In this document: piece by piece, positions 56,327-64,000 of the stretch
Layout of the letters: every line of letters starts with the position of its first letter
Position numbering within the stretch: the first letter of the stretch is position 1
NCBI RefSeq assembly: GCF_001435975.1
Contig: NZ_AYYR01000029.1
Location: forward strand, 1-64,000
Reading direction: 5' to 3'
DNA from: Secundilactobacillus collinoides DSM 20515 = JCM 1123
GTDB lineage: Bacteria; Bacillota; Bacilli; Lactobacillales; Lactobacillaceae
Length of the DNA: 64,000 bases
Notes under the pieces: generated by a model
The model's input: only the letters and a program-made list of their open reading frames with translations
Told to the model about the DNA's origin: nothing
Database searches by the model: none
Translations under genes and position numbers: made by a program

Positions 56327-57361
56327 ATGAACGTTGCGATAGTGGGTGTTACCGGATATAGCGGGACGGTGTTATATAGTCTTCTCGCGAATCATCCAGA
56401 GATTGAAAAGATTAACTTGTACGGGCATACAGATGAAGGAGAAAACGGAACGGTCCGCTATTTAGACGAACTGCTTCCCCAATTCCACGGCGAGCACGTA
56501 GCCATTCAGGCGTTTGACCCAGACCAAATCATGGCCGACAACGAAGCGGTGTTTTTTGCTACTTCATCTGGCGTCAGCAGCCAATTGGCGGTGCCGTTTG
56601 CTGAAGCTGATTTTCCGGTCATTGATCTTTCCGGTGATTACCGACTCGATGCAAAGCAGTATGAACAGTGGTATCACAAACCAGCAGCGAAGACTTCGGC
56701 TCTGAAAAAGGCGGCTTATAGTCTCGCAGATTTCTATGATACGGATGCTAAATACATTGCTAACCCAGGCTGTTACGCTACGGCCGCGCTTCTCGGATTA
56801 GCACCACTGGTTCAACAAGATTTGATCGATCCCGACAGCATCATCGTTGATGCCAAGTCTGGAACTTCTGGGGCGGGAAAGAAGTTAACCGAAATTACCC
56901 ACTTTACCGAAGCCAACGATAACCTGCAACTCTACAAACTGGATGAGCACCAACATATCCCAGAAATTGTTCAGCAGCTGCAAGCTTGGAATGACAAGGT
57001 GCAGGCGATTGAGTTTAACACCACGCTGCTTCCAGTCACGGTGGGCATTATGGCGACAATTTACGCCAAACCGAAAGCGGGTCAGAATCAGGCGTCAATC
57101 GTCAAGGCCTTTGAAACGACCTATGCTGATCATCCATTCATCAATGTGCTGGATGGCAAGGTGCCCGCTTTAAAGGATGCGGTTGGGTCAAACAATTGTG
57201 ATTTGGGCGTGAAGTATAACCCGAAGACCAACACCATCATGATTGTCAGTGTGATCGACAATCTGATGAAGGGTGCCGCCGGCCAAGCGGTTCAAAACTT
57301 TAACCACATGTTCAACTACAAAGAGACTGTGGGATTGCCAAAGTTCCCCACATTCTCATAA
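56327..57361 (+). CDS. argC: N-acetyl-gamma-glutamyl-phosphate reductase
   Basis: The third enzyme of ornithine/arginine synthesis, NADPH-dependent; 344 residues. MNVAIVGVTGYSGTVLYSLL is the Rossmann start, and C149 in YIANPGCYATAALL is the catalytic cysteine. KSGTSGAGKK and KLDEHQHIPEI carry substrate-binding residues. First gene of the argCJBD operon, behind the ArgR-type sites; GGGGTG precedes the ATG. Confidence 0.96.
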   Translation: MNVAIVGVTGYSGTVLYSLLANHPEIEKINLYGHTDEGENGTVRYLDELLPQFHGEHVAIQAFDPDQIMADNEAVFFATSSGVSSQLAVPFAEADFPVIDLSGDYRLDAKQYEQWYHKPAAKTSALKKAAYSLADFYDTDAKYIANPGCYATAALLGLAPLVQQDLIDPDSIIVDAKSGTSGAGKKLTEITHFTEANDNLQLYKLDEHQHIPEIVQQLQAWNDKVQAIEFNTTLLPVTVGIMATIYAKPKAGQNQASIVKAFETTYADHPFINVLDGKVPALKDAVGSNNCDLGVKYNPKTNTIMIVSVIDNLMKGAAGQAVQNFNHMFNYKETVGLPKFPTFS

Positions 57362-57386
57362 AACGAAAAAGGCAGAGGATAGTTAT

Positions 57387-58604
57387 ATGATGACACAAGA
57401 TGAAGAGCCTTCAATCAATCAGATATCGTTTACGTGGCCGAAAGGGTTTTACAACGACGGTATCAAGATTGGGTTAGGCACCGTAGATAAAAAAGATTTC
57501 GGGTACCTCTTTTCCCAAGTTCCAGCAGCGGCTGCTGGGACATACACGACCAACAAGTTTCAGGCCGCACCCACTAAATTGACCAAGGATACCATTAATA
57601 TCGACCATAAGCTCCAGGCGGTGATCGTCAACAGTGCGATTGCCAACTCATGTACTGGGGCACAGGGGACAAAGGATGCCCTCACGGAACAACAATGGTT
57701 GGCGGATGCGCTGAACATCGACACCAACCTCGTGGGGGTCGCATCCACCGGATTGATCGGCGCTTATCTGGATATGGATAAGATCAAGGCAGGCTTACCA
57801 AAGCTGCAGCCAAAGACCGGCGATGACGTTTCTCAAGCCGTTTTAACCACTGATAAACAACCAAAACAAGCTTGCGTTCAGGTAGAACTGGATGGCAAGA
57901 CTGTGACCATTACGGGTTTCGCTAAGGGTTCTGGAATGATTCACCCCAAGATGGCAACGATGCTGGGTTTTGTAACCACAGACGCTGCTGTTGACGGGGA
58001 CTTGCTGCAAGAAACATTGAGCGCAGGCGTTGATACCACCTTTAACCAAATCACGGTTGATGGCGACACATCGACAAACGATATGGTCGTTGTCCTGGCA
58101 AATGGGATGGCGCAGAATACAGAAATTAAAACCGCTGCCGACACTGATTACGACACGTTTGCGGCTGGCTTAAAATTTGTCTTAGGTGAACTTGCCAAGC
58201 AGATTGCAGCTGACGGCGAAGGCGCAACGAAGCTCATTGAAACTAATGTAACCGAAGCCTTGAACTCAACCGAAGCACAGTCTGTTGCGAAAGCGGTCGT
58301 TGGCTCAAGTTTGGTCAAAGCAGCCATCTTTGGTGACGACCCGAACTGGGGTCGGATCATCGCAGCTATTGGCATGGTTGACGCCCACATGGATGTTGAT
58401 CACGTAGCCATTTCAGCAAACGGCATTCCGCTGGTTAAGGATAGTGTGGCATTGCCATTTGACGAAGCCATGGTGAGCGAAAGCATGAAGGCGGCAAAGG
58501 TTACGATTGACGTCAGTTTAAACAGCGGCACAGCAGTCGGCCAAGCCTGGGGTTGTGATTTAACGTATAACTACGTGAAGATCAACGCCAGCTACCATAC
58601 GTAG
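57387..58604 (+). CDS. argJ: Bifunctional ornithine acetyltransferase / N-acetylglutamate synthase
   Basis: Transfers the acetyl group from N-acetylornithine to glutamate; 405 residues. The precursor self-cleaves before the nucleophilic threonine in MIHPKMATMLGF (A190/T191). TNKFQAAPTKL, VNSAIANSCTG and the final DDPNWGRIIAAIGM are typical. The frame stays open upstream into argC, but the tandem ATGs at 57387/57390 after GCAGAGGA are the realistic start. With ArgJ, acetyl recycling is cyclic. Confidence 0.96.
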   Translation: MMTQDEEPSINQISFTWPKGFYNDGIKIGLGTVDKKDFGYLFSQVPAAAAGTYTTNKFQAAPTKLTKDTINIDHKLQAVIVNSAIANSCTGAQGTKDALTEQQWLADALNIDTNLVGVASTGLIGAYLDMDKIKAGLPKLQPKTGDDVSQAVLTTDKQPKQACVQVELDGKTVTITGFAKGSGMIHPKMATMLGFVTTDAAVDGDLLQETLSAGVDTTFNQITVDGDTSTNDMVVVLANGMAQNTEIKTAADTDYDTFAAGLKFVLGELAKQIAADGEGATKLIETNVTEALNSTEAQSVAKAVVGSSLVKAAIFGDDPNWGRIIAAIGMVDAHMDVDHVAISANGIPLVKDSVALPFDEAMVSESMKAAKVTIDVSLNSGTAVGQAWGCDLTYNYVKINASYHT

Positions 58605-58617
58605 AAAGGGGCCTCTT

Positions 58618-59367
58618 ATGATGAATTTGATTATTGTTAAAATCGGCGGCAACGCCATTCACAGTCTGACACCAGATTTCTTCGAACAGCTTAAAAACTG
58701 GCGCCAAGCTGGCAAAAAGGTCCTGTTGATCCACGGTGGCGGCCCGCAAATCTCCCAGTTAGCTGAAAAGCTCAGCATTCCCACGGTGAAAAAAGACGGT
58801 ATTCGGGTGACGGATGAAGCCACTTTATCGTTAACCAAAATGGTGCTGTTGGGCAACGCCCAGCCAGAATTGCTGACCCGGTTAAACCAGGCCGGTCTGG
58901 CTGCCGTTGGCTTGAACGCCGCTGACGAACACTTGTTGTCCGGAAATTTCATCAACGAAGCCGAATATGGCAACGTTGGGAACATTTCGGCGGTGAACGA
59001 AATTGCTTTATCGAAACTGTTGAACGACCAGATCGGTGTTTTAGCACCGCTTGCACTGACCAGTGAAGACCACTGGCTCAACGTCAACGCCGACACGGCA
59101 GCTGCCGATATCGCCCGCCTGCTAAAGGCCAGCCAACTCTATCTGCTGACTGACGTGCCCGGTGTCTTAAGCGAAGGCGAAGTCGTTTCGCAATTGATTC
59201 CACAAGATGTTCAAACCTTGATCAATAAAAAAATCATTACGGCCGGGATGCAGCCAAAGCTGTTAGCAGCCTGCGCCGCCATTCACGCCGGGGTTCACTC
59301 CGTTCGCATCACGGACAAGCTGACCCACCACGGCACAATCTTACAGGAGGTCGTTTCCGAACCATGA
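58618..59367 (+). CDS. argB: Acetylglutamate kinase
   Basis: Phosphorylates N-acetylglutamate; 249 residues, the amino acid kinase fold. IVKIGGNAIHSL gives the nucleotide-binding lysine and glycines, LLIHGGGPQISQL the second glycine loop, NVNADTAAADIARLL and LLTDVPGVL the C-terminal nucleotide site. Tandem ATGs follow GAAAGGGG. The stop shares ATGA with argD. Confidence 0.95.
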   Translation: MMNLIIVKIGGNAIHSLTPDFFEQLKNWRQAGKKVLLIHGGGPQISQLAEKLSIPTVKKDGIRVTDEATLSLTKMVLLGNAQPELLTRLNQAGLAAVGLNAADEHLLSGNFINEAEYGNVGNISAVNEIALSKLLNDQIGVLAPLALTSEDHWLNVNADTAAADIARLLKASQLYLLTDVPGVLSEGEVVSQLIPQDVQTLINKKIITAGMQPKLLAACAAIHAGVHSVRITDKLTHHGTILQEVVSEP

Positions 59368-60515
59368 CAAATTCAATGACACACGTATTTCCCACTTACG
59401 CCCGGTTCCCCTTCGAACTCGTCGACGGCAAGGGTGTGACCTTAACCGATAATAATGGCAAACAATACTTGGACTTCACGTCCGGCATCGGTGTTTGCAA
59501 CTTGGGATACCAAAATCCCGCTGTCACAAGCGCGGTTGAAGCCCAGGTTAAAAAGGTCTGGCACATTTCAAACCTGTACGAGAACCACCTGCAGGAAGAT
59601 GTCGCAAAACTATTGGTCAAGGATGAAGACAAGCTGGTTTTCTTCGCTAACTCAGGGACGGAAGCCAACGAAGCAGCACTAAAGCTGGCCCGAAAAGCTA
59701 CCGGCAAAACGAAGGTACTGTCGTTTAACCACTCGTTCCATGGCCGAACATACGGTGCAATGTCCATGACCGGGAATCCTCACATTCAAGAGGGCTTCTT
59801 CCCGATGGTGCCTGATATCAGCTTCGCGGACTATAACGACAACGCCTCATTAGACAAAATCACAACTGATTTAGCCGGCGTTATTCTGGAAGTGATCCAG
59901 GGTGAAGGCGGCGTTATTAACGGTGATCCAGACTGGCTCAAGGCCGTCCAGGCTAAGTGTCAAGAAGTCGGGGCACTACTGATCATCGATGAAGTCCAAA
60001 CTGGGAACGGCCGGACCGGGTACCAATTTGCCTACCAAGGCTTTGATTTGGATCCGGACATTGTGACGACCGCCAAAGGCTTAGCCAATGGTTTACCCGT
60101 TGGTGCCATGATCGGTAAAGCCAGTCTTGGCGATGCTTTTGGTCCAGGGACTCACGGCTCAACCTTTGCCGGTAACCCACTGACTATGGCCTCCGCTAAG
60201 GCGACCTTGGAACAGCTGACCCCCGATTTCTTAAAGGGCGTTCAGGATAAGGCTGCAACTGTTTGGACGCAGTTAGCTAATTTCACTGATTTGGCCGCAG
60301 TCAACTCGATTAGCGGGAAGGGTCTGATGATCGGTATTCACCTGACGGGTGATGTTGCGGTCAACGACGTCATCACCACGCTGCAGACCAAGGGCCTCTT
60401 GACCCTGTCCGCTGTCGGCAACACGTTGAGGTTATTACCGCCACTGGTGATGTCGGCTGGTGATTTGAAACAGGGACTCACCACGATTTATGAAACTTTG
60501 AGCGATTTAAAATAA
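59364..60515 (+). CDS. argD: Acetylornithine aminotransferase
   Basis: PLP-dependent class III aminotransferase forming N-acetylornithine; 383 residues. FANSGTEANEAALKLARK binds cofactor phosphate, LIIDEVQTGNGRTG holds the PLP-contacting aspartate, and K238 in VTTAKGLANGLPVG is the Schiff-base lysine. TFAGNPLTMASAKATLEQL closes the site. It overlaps argB by four bases and ends the operon. Genes for ornithine to arginine conversion (argF, argG, argH) are not here. Confidence 0.95.
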   Translation: MTNSMTHVFPTYARFPFELVDGKGVTLTDNNGKQYLDFTSGIGVCNLGYQNPAVTSAVEAQVKKVWHISNLYENHLQEDVAKLLVKDEDKLVFFANSGTEANEAALKLARKATGKTKVLSFNHSFHGRTYGAMSMTGNPHIQEGFFPMVPDISFADYNDNASLDKITTDLAGVILEVIQGEGGVINGDPDWLKAVQAKCQEVGALLIIDEVQTGNGRTGYQFAYQGFDLDPDIVTTAKGLANGLPVGAMIGKASLGDAFGPGTHGSTFAGNPLTMASAKATLEQLTPDFLKGVQDKAATVWTQLANFTDLAAVNSISGKGLMIGIHLTGDVAVNDVITTLQTKGLLTLSAVGNTLRLLPPLVMSAGDLKQGLTTIYETLSDLK

Positions 60516-60527
60516 AAGGGTTATATA

Positions 60528-60568
60528 GGACACTGCTGACAACATTTTGTTGGCGGTGTTTTTTTGAG
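60528..60568 (+). terminator. Terminator of the argCJBD operon
   Basis: CACTGCTGACAAC pairs with GTTGGCGGTG with mismatches, followed by TTTTTTT. The rest of the gap to 60846 shows no gene. Confidence 0.8.
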
Positions 60569-60846
60569 TGACGATGTGCGTTATATGCCATCTGTTCAAC
60601 CGTGAAAGACTGCTTCTGTGGTCGATGAAAACACAGGAATGATCTGCAATCTAGGTTTTGCGCGATTATGCTGCTTAGCAAGCAGCGTTAGTCGTGGCAC
60701 TGGCGAAAAAAGTGTCCTGGTCGTCATTTTAAACACATTAAACTGTTAAGCACTCATTGTTTTTTAATTTTTAGATTGCTGTTTTCACCAGGGTTCGCTA
60801 TGATTGGACTAACGATGATTGCATTGTACTGAAAGGATGATTACGA

Positions 60847-61116
60847 ATGAAAGCCATTATTACCGTTGTTGGACAGGACCAAGTTGGAATCGTTGCAGCC
60901 GTTTCAAAGACGCTGTCGGACCTGAAAATCAACATTACTGATATCTCCCAAACATTGATGCATGGTAGTTTTACCATGATGCTGATGGGTGAATGGGACG
61001 AAAAGAACACTGCATTTGCAGCGGCACAGGATGCCCTCAATGACTTAGGGGAACACTTACACTTAGACATTCGTATTCAACGTCAAGAGTTATTTGACGC
61101 CATTCAAAAGTTATAG
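60847..61116 (+). CDS. ACT domain protein (UPF0237 family)
   Basis: An 89-residue single ACT domain: [20 protein letters not shown], then [25 protein letters not shown]0237 proteins are found next to PFL/UPF0210 genes, as here, and are thought to be amino acid-sensing regulators related to GcvR. The ligand is unknown. GAAAGGATG precedes the ATG; the next gene starts nine bases after the stop. Confidence 0.9.
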   Translation: MKAIITVVGQDQVGIVAAVSKTLSDLKINITDISQTLMHGSFTMMLMGEWDEKNTAFAAAQDALNDLGEHLHLDIRIQRQELFDAIQKL

Positions 61117-61125
61117 GAGGTCACC

Positions 61126-62469
61126 ATGGAAACCAGACAAATTCAAGAAACCATTCAGATGATCTCTGAAGAACGGTTGGATATCCGAACCATCACTATG
61201 GGTATCTCACTGTTTGACTGTATCGATAGCGACGGTGCAAAAGCCCGCCAAAAAATCTATGACAAGCTGACGACCAGTGCCAAGGACTTGGTAAAAGTCG
61301 CTAACCAGATTCAGTCAGAATACGGTATTCCAATCATCAATAAGCGGATCTCTGTGACCCCGATCTCCATGATTGCGGCTGCTAGCGACGACAGCGATTA
61401 CGTCGCCTATGCACAAACTATGGAGAAGGCAGCGGAGGAACTCGGCGTTGACCTGATCGGCGGTTTTACGGCCCTCGTTCAAAAGGGCTACCAGTCCGGC
61501 GACCGTAAGCTGATTGCGTCAATTCCTGAAGCACTGGACGTGACGAGCCGTGTCTGCAGTTCTGTTAATGTCGGCTCCACACGTTCCGGTATCAACATGG
61601 ATGCCGTGGCACAAATGGGGCGCGTCGTTAAGGATATTGCCGCCATTGATCCCGTTAACTGCATGAGCCTGGTCGTTTTTGCAAACGCCGTTGAAGACAA
61701 TCCCTTCATGGCGGGAGCCTTTCATGGTGTCGGGGAAGCTGACCGCGTTATTAACGTCGGTATCAGCGGTCCTGGTGTCGTTAAGCGGGCGCTTGAGAAA
61801 GTTAAGGGCCAGCCGATCGATACGGTTTCTGAAACGATTAAGAAGACCGCTTTTAAAGTCACTCGGATGGGTCAACTTGTCGGTAACGTAGCCGCTCAGC
61901 GGTTGAATGTGCCGTTTGGTATCGTCGATCTTTCACTGGCGCCAACGCCAAACGAGGGCGATTCTGTCGCTGAGATTTTGGAAGAAATCGGCTTGGAAAG
62001 TGTCGGTGCCCCCGGGACAACGGCCGCATTAGCGCTGCTCAACGATGCAGTTAAAAAGGGCGGCGTAATGGCCTGTGAACACGTTGGCGGCCTCTCAGGG
62101 GCCTTTATTCCGGTCTCAGAAGATGCTGAAATGATTCGTGCAGTCAGTGCCGGCCGGTTAAACATTGAAAAATTGGAAGCCATGACAGCAGTTTGTTCAG
62201 TAGGTCTGGACATGATTGCCATTCCAGGAGATACACCTGCTGAAACGATCAGCGGCATGATCGCCGATGAAGCTGCAATTGGGGTCATTAACAACAAGAC
62301 TACTGCGGTGCGGGTCATTCCGGCAGTCGGCCAAAAAGTCGGCGAATCGATCGACTTTGGCGGTCTGTTCGGGACGGCACCCATCATGCCTGTCAACACC
62401 AACAGTCCAAAGAAGTTCGTGGACCGAGGCGGAAGGATTCCTTCACCGATTCATTCGTTTAAGAATTAG
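61126..62469 (+). CDS. PFL family protein (UPF0210/DUF711)
   Basis: A 447-residue protein of the UPF0210 family, distantly related to glycyl-radical enzyme folds but without a recognised activity. Typical stretches are [59 protein letters not shown] and the C-terminal [18 protein letters not shown] before the ATG gives strong translation. It forms a conserved two-gene unit with the ACT protein. Confidence 0.92.
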   Translation: METRQIQETIQMISEERLDIRTITMGISLFDCIDSDGAKARQKIYDKLTTSAKDLVKVANQIQSEYGIPIINKRISVTPISMIAAASDDSDYVAYAQTMEKAAEELGVDLIGGFTALVQKGYQSGDRKLIASIPEALDVTSRVCSSVNVGSTRSGINMDAVAQMGRVVKDIAAIDPVNCMSLVVFANAVEDNPFMAGAFHGVGEADRVINVGISGPGVVKRALEKVKGQPIDTVSETIKKTAFKVTRMGQLVGNVAAQRLNVPFGIVDLSLAPTPNEGDSVAEILEEIGLESVGAPGTTAALALLNDAVKKGGVMACEHVGGLSGAFIPVSEDAEMIRAVSAGRLNIEKLEAMTAVCSVGLDMIAIPGDTPAETISGMIADEAAIGVINNKTTAVRVIPAVGQKVGESIDFGGLFGTAPIMPVNTNSPKKFVDRGGRIPSPIHSFKN

Positions 62470-62560
62470 AGAGCGCGTAGAAAGGCGTTTAAGTGGTGGC
62501 GAGTAACTGCCTCGGCAGTTACTCGCCACCACTTGTCTTTCGGAGCGCGTTTAGGCTTGA
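62467..62560 (+). repeat. Bulged intergenic palindrome, copy G
   Basis: Begins at the stop of the PFL gene. A perfect 21-base-pair stem (62490-62510 with 62513-62533, starting AAGTGGTGGCGAG) is extended by GAAAG/CTTTC across unequal bulges. GAGCGCGT lies on both outer sides and the tail is CGGAGCGCGTTTAGGC. Core sequence differs completely from the other copies. Confidence 0.8.
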
Positions 62561-62637
62561 GGACAGTAGAAGGCCAAACGCATTAATACCACCCTAAAAA
62601 CGTGCCCTAACTCATTAATAAAGCAACAGCTACTAAA

Positions 62638-62688
62638 TAAAAAGTCCTAGGAGCACCACACTCAGTGTGGTGCTCCTAGGACTTTTCG
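62638..62688. terminator. Very strong bidirectional terminator
   Basis: A perfect inverted repeat, AAAAGTCCTAGGAGCACCAC and its complement with ACTCAGT at the tip, flanked by A and T runs. It lies directly against the end of the lyase gene. Confidence 0.92.
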
Positions 62689-62694
62689 TTGTCA

Positions 62695-64000
62695 CTATTT
62701 CAAATGATCTGAATACTGTGCCAGAACACGGTCAACCATCTTTGCGGAAGAACCGGTGTAGTTTTCAGGATCCAAAAGCTCACGCAACGTTGCCTCATCA
62801 ACGTCATCAGTGACCCGCTTGTCTTGTAATAACAGCTCCAGAAGCGGTTTGTCCTCCTCAAAAGCCTTCATACAGTTTTCGTAGATGACTTCGTGAGCAA
62901 CCTGCCGACCGAGGTAACGCCCAAGGTCGAGCATGACCCGTTCTGAAACAATCATCCCTTTGGTCATTGCCAAGTTACGCTTGATATTATCTTCGTGGAC
63001 GATCATCTGGTTTAACACGGTATGCAGCATGGCCATGGCGCAGCTTAAATTGATGCAGATCTGCGGCAGGTAGGCCCAATCCGTCTGCCAGAAAGTCATG
63101 TCACGTTCGTGTTCTTGAACCATGGCGGTGGTGCCAAGCGGGGCACTGGCCTGAACGAGGCGGGTGGTGGCAACGATATTTTCACAGATCATTGGGTTGC
63201 GTTTCTGTGGCATGGTGCTGGAACCGATTTTACCCATGGTAAAGCCTTCTTCAACTTCTTCGATTTCCGTTCGCTGCAGGTTGATAATTTCATTAGCAAT
63301 TTTTGCAACGGTACCAGCAATCATACTGAGAATGTCGCTGAATTCGGCAAATCCGTCCCGCGAAACATGCCAGGTAATGGTTGGTGTTTCCAATCCCAAC
63401 AGGTCACAGTACTTGGCCTGAACTGCTAAGCCTTTGTCGCCAAGGGAGGCCAAAGTACCGGCAGCACCAGCTAATTCTCCAACAAGATAGCGGTGCTTAG
63501 CTTGTTCCAGTCGTTCCAAATGACGGCCAAATTCGTTTGCCCAGATGGCGATTTTGTAGCCAAGGGTGATCGGTACTGCATGTTGGGCGTGAGTTCGGCC
63601 GGCCATGACGAGATTTTTATACTTATCAGCCTGCTTTAAACAGTCCCGTAAGAGGTCTTCAACTTGGCTGACAATGAGCGCCTGTGCGTCTTTTAACTGT
63701 AAAACTAGCCCAGTATCGGTAATGTCTTGGGTTGTTGCGCCCCAGTGAACGTATCCGCCAGCTTCTTTAGAAAGGGACTGGGTAAAACTTTTAATCTGCG
63801 GCATGAGTGGGTGGGCCGTTTTTTTGAAACCTTCCCGGACATCATCCATATTAATGTTTTCATAAACGGCCTTTGCCTTGATTTCATCGGCTGCGTCCTG
63901 CGGCACGATGCCTTGAGTTGCTTCGGCTTGTGCAAGTGCTGCCCAGGCGTCCAACCATTTTTGAATTTGTGTTTCGTCTGAAAAAACGGTCCGCATAGCT
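62695..64000 (-). CDS. Fumarase/adenylosuccinate lyase superfamily protein, 5' end outside the window
   Basis: At least 433 residues of a lyase of the aspartase/fumarase/adenylosuccinate lyase superfamily. The signature GKIGSSTMPQKRNPMICENI is intact, as are GGYVHWGATTQDITDTG and AGRTHAQHAVPITLGYK. The pattern, including MRTVFSD near the visible start, is closer to 3-carboxymuconate cycloisomerase-like lyases than to the housekeeping PurB, but function cannot be fixed. The first visible ATG lies five bases from the window edge. The frame is open to the edge and relatives have about 20 more residues, so the true start is probably outside. Confidence 0.85.
   Translation of the reverse strand, partial: AMRTVFSDETQIQKWLDAWAALAQAEATQGIVPQDAADEIKAKAVYENINMDDVREGFKKTAHPLMPQIKSFTQSLSKEAGGYVHWGATTQDITDTGLVLQLKDAQALIVSQVEDLLRDCLKQADKYKNLVMAGRTHAQHAVPITLGYKIAIWANEFGRHLERLEQAKHRYLVGELAGAAGTLASLGDKGLAVQAKYCDLLGLETPTITWHVSRDGFAEFSDILSMIAGTVAKIANEIINLQRTEIEEVEEGFTMGKIGSSTMPQKRNPMICENIVATTRLVQASAPLGTTAMVQEHERDMTFWQTDWAYLPQICINLSCAMAMLHTVLNQMIVHEDNIKRNLAMTKGMIVSERVMLDLGRYLGRQVAHEVIYENCMKAFEEDKPLLELLLQDKRVTDDVDEATLRELLDPENYTGSSAKMVDRVLAQYSDHLK

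Overview
The window looks like a chromosomal segment of a Gram-positive, moderate-GC member of the Lactobacillaceae. The evidence is the malolactic enzyme with its LysR activator, T-box leaders, strong AGGAGG-type ribosome binding sites, an H2O-forming NADH oxidase, VIT-family metal transporters, a LysM/3D wall protein, and a type I-E CRISPR-Cas locus whose Cas2 is fused to a DEDDh exonuclease. The genus cannot be fixed from the sequence alone.

Layout: 1-1.85 kb holds a UPF0340 protein and an orphan zinc/manganese-type binding lipoprotein. 1.9-13.84 kb is a complete type I-E locus: array 1 (12 repeats), cas3-cas8e-cas11-cas7e-cas5e-cas6e-cas1-cas2/DEDDh, then array 2 (23 repeats). cas6e is broken into two overlapping frames, cas3 has no well-placed standard start codon, and the leader of array 2 overlaps the 3' end of cas2. 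An Mrr-type restriction gene and two decayed XRE regulator copies follow (14.2-16 kb), so this end of the window is a defence island.

From 16 kb on there is core and metabolic content: tal-tkt; a glycerol facilitator with a cre-like site; an SDR; TPP riboswitch-tenA; a Met T-box with a MetE-like methyltransferase; a HAD phosphatase; mleA/mleR; a decayed MFS gene; OsmC; an aldo/keto reductase; a LysM-3D protein; two tandem VIT transporters behind a DtxR/MntR-like box; an EAL protein; nox; an amino acid permease; CorA; an Ile T-box with a ketopantoate reductase-like dehydrogenase; pheA; an IscA-like protein; a TetR/CrtC-like pair; glnQ-glnHP; a third T-box with an MhpD-like hydratase; a second aldo/keto reductase without a standard start codon; a C39-like peptidase with an amidase; an APA-family antiporter; an ArgR-type leader with argCJBD; the ACT/PFL pair; and the 5'-truncated end of a fumarase/adenylosuccinate lyase family gene.

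Between genes there is a family of large bulged palindromes (22.1, 24.5, 24.6, 25.8, 47.7 and 62.5 kb), a CAAAACG heptamer tract, and a 12-copy TATGTG/CACATA array between the third T-box and its gene. These three are the least explained structures. In the CRISPR locus the points worth following are the duplicated leader containing cas2-derived sequence, the array-specific repeat loop, the near-universal pyrimidine at spacer position 1, and the split cas6e.
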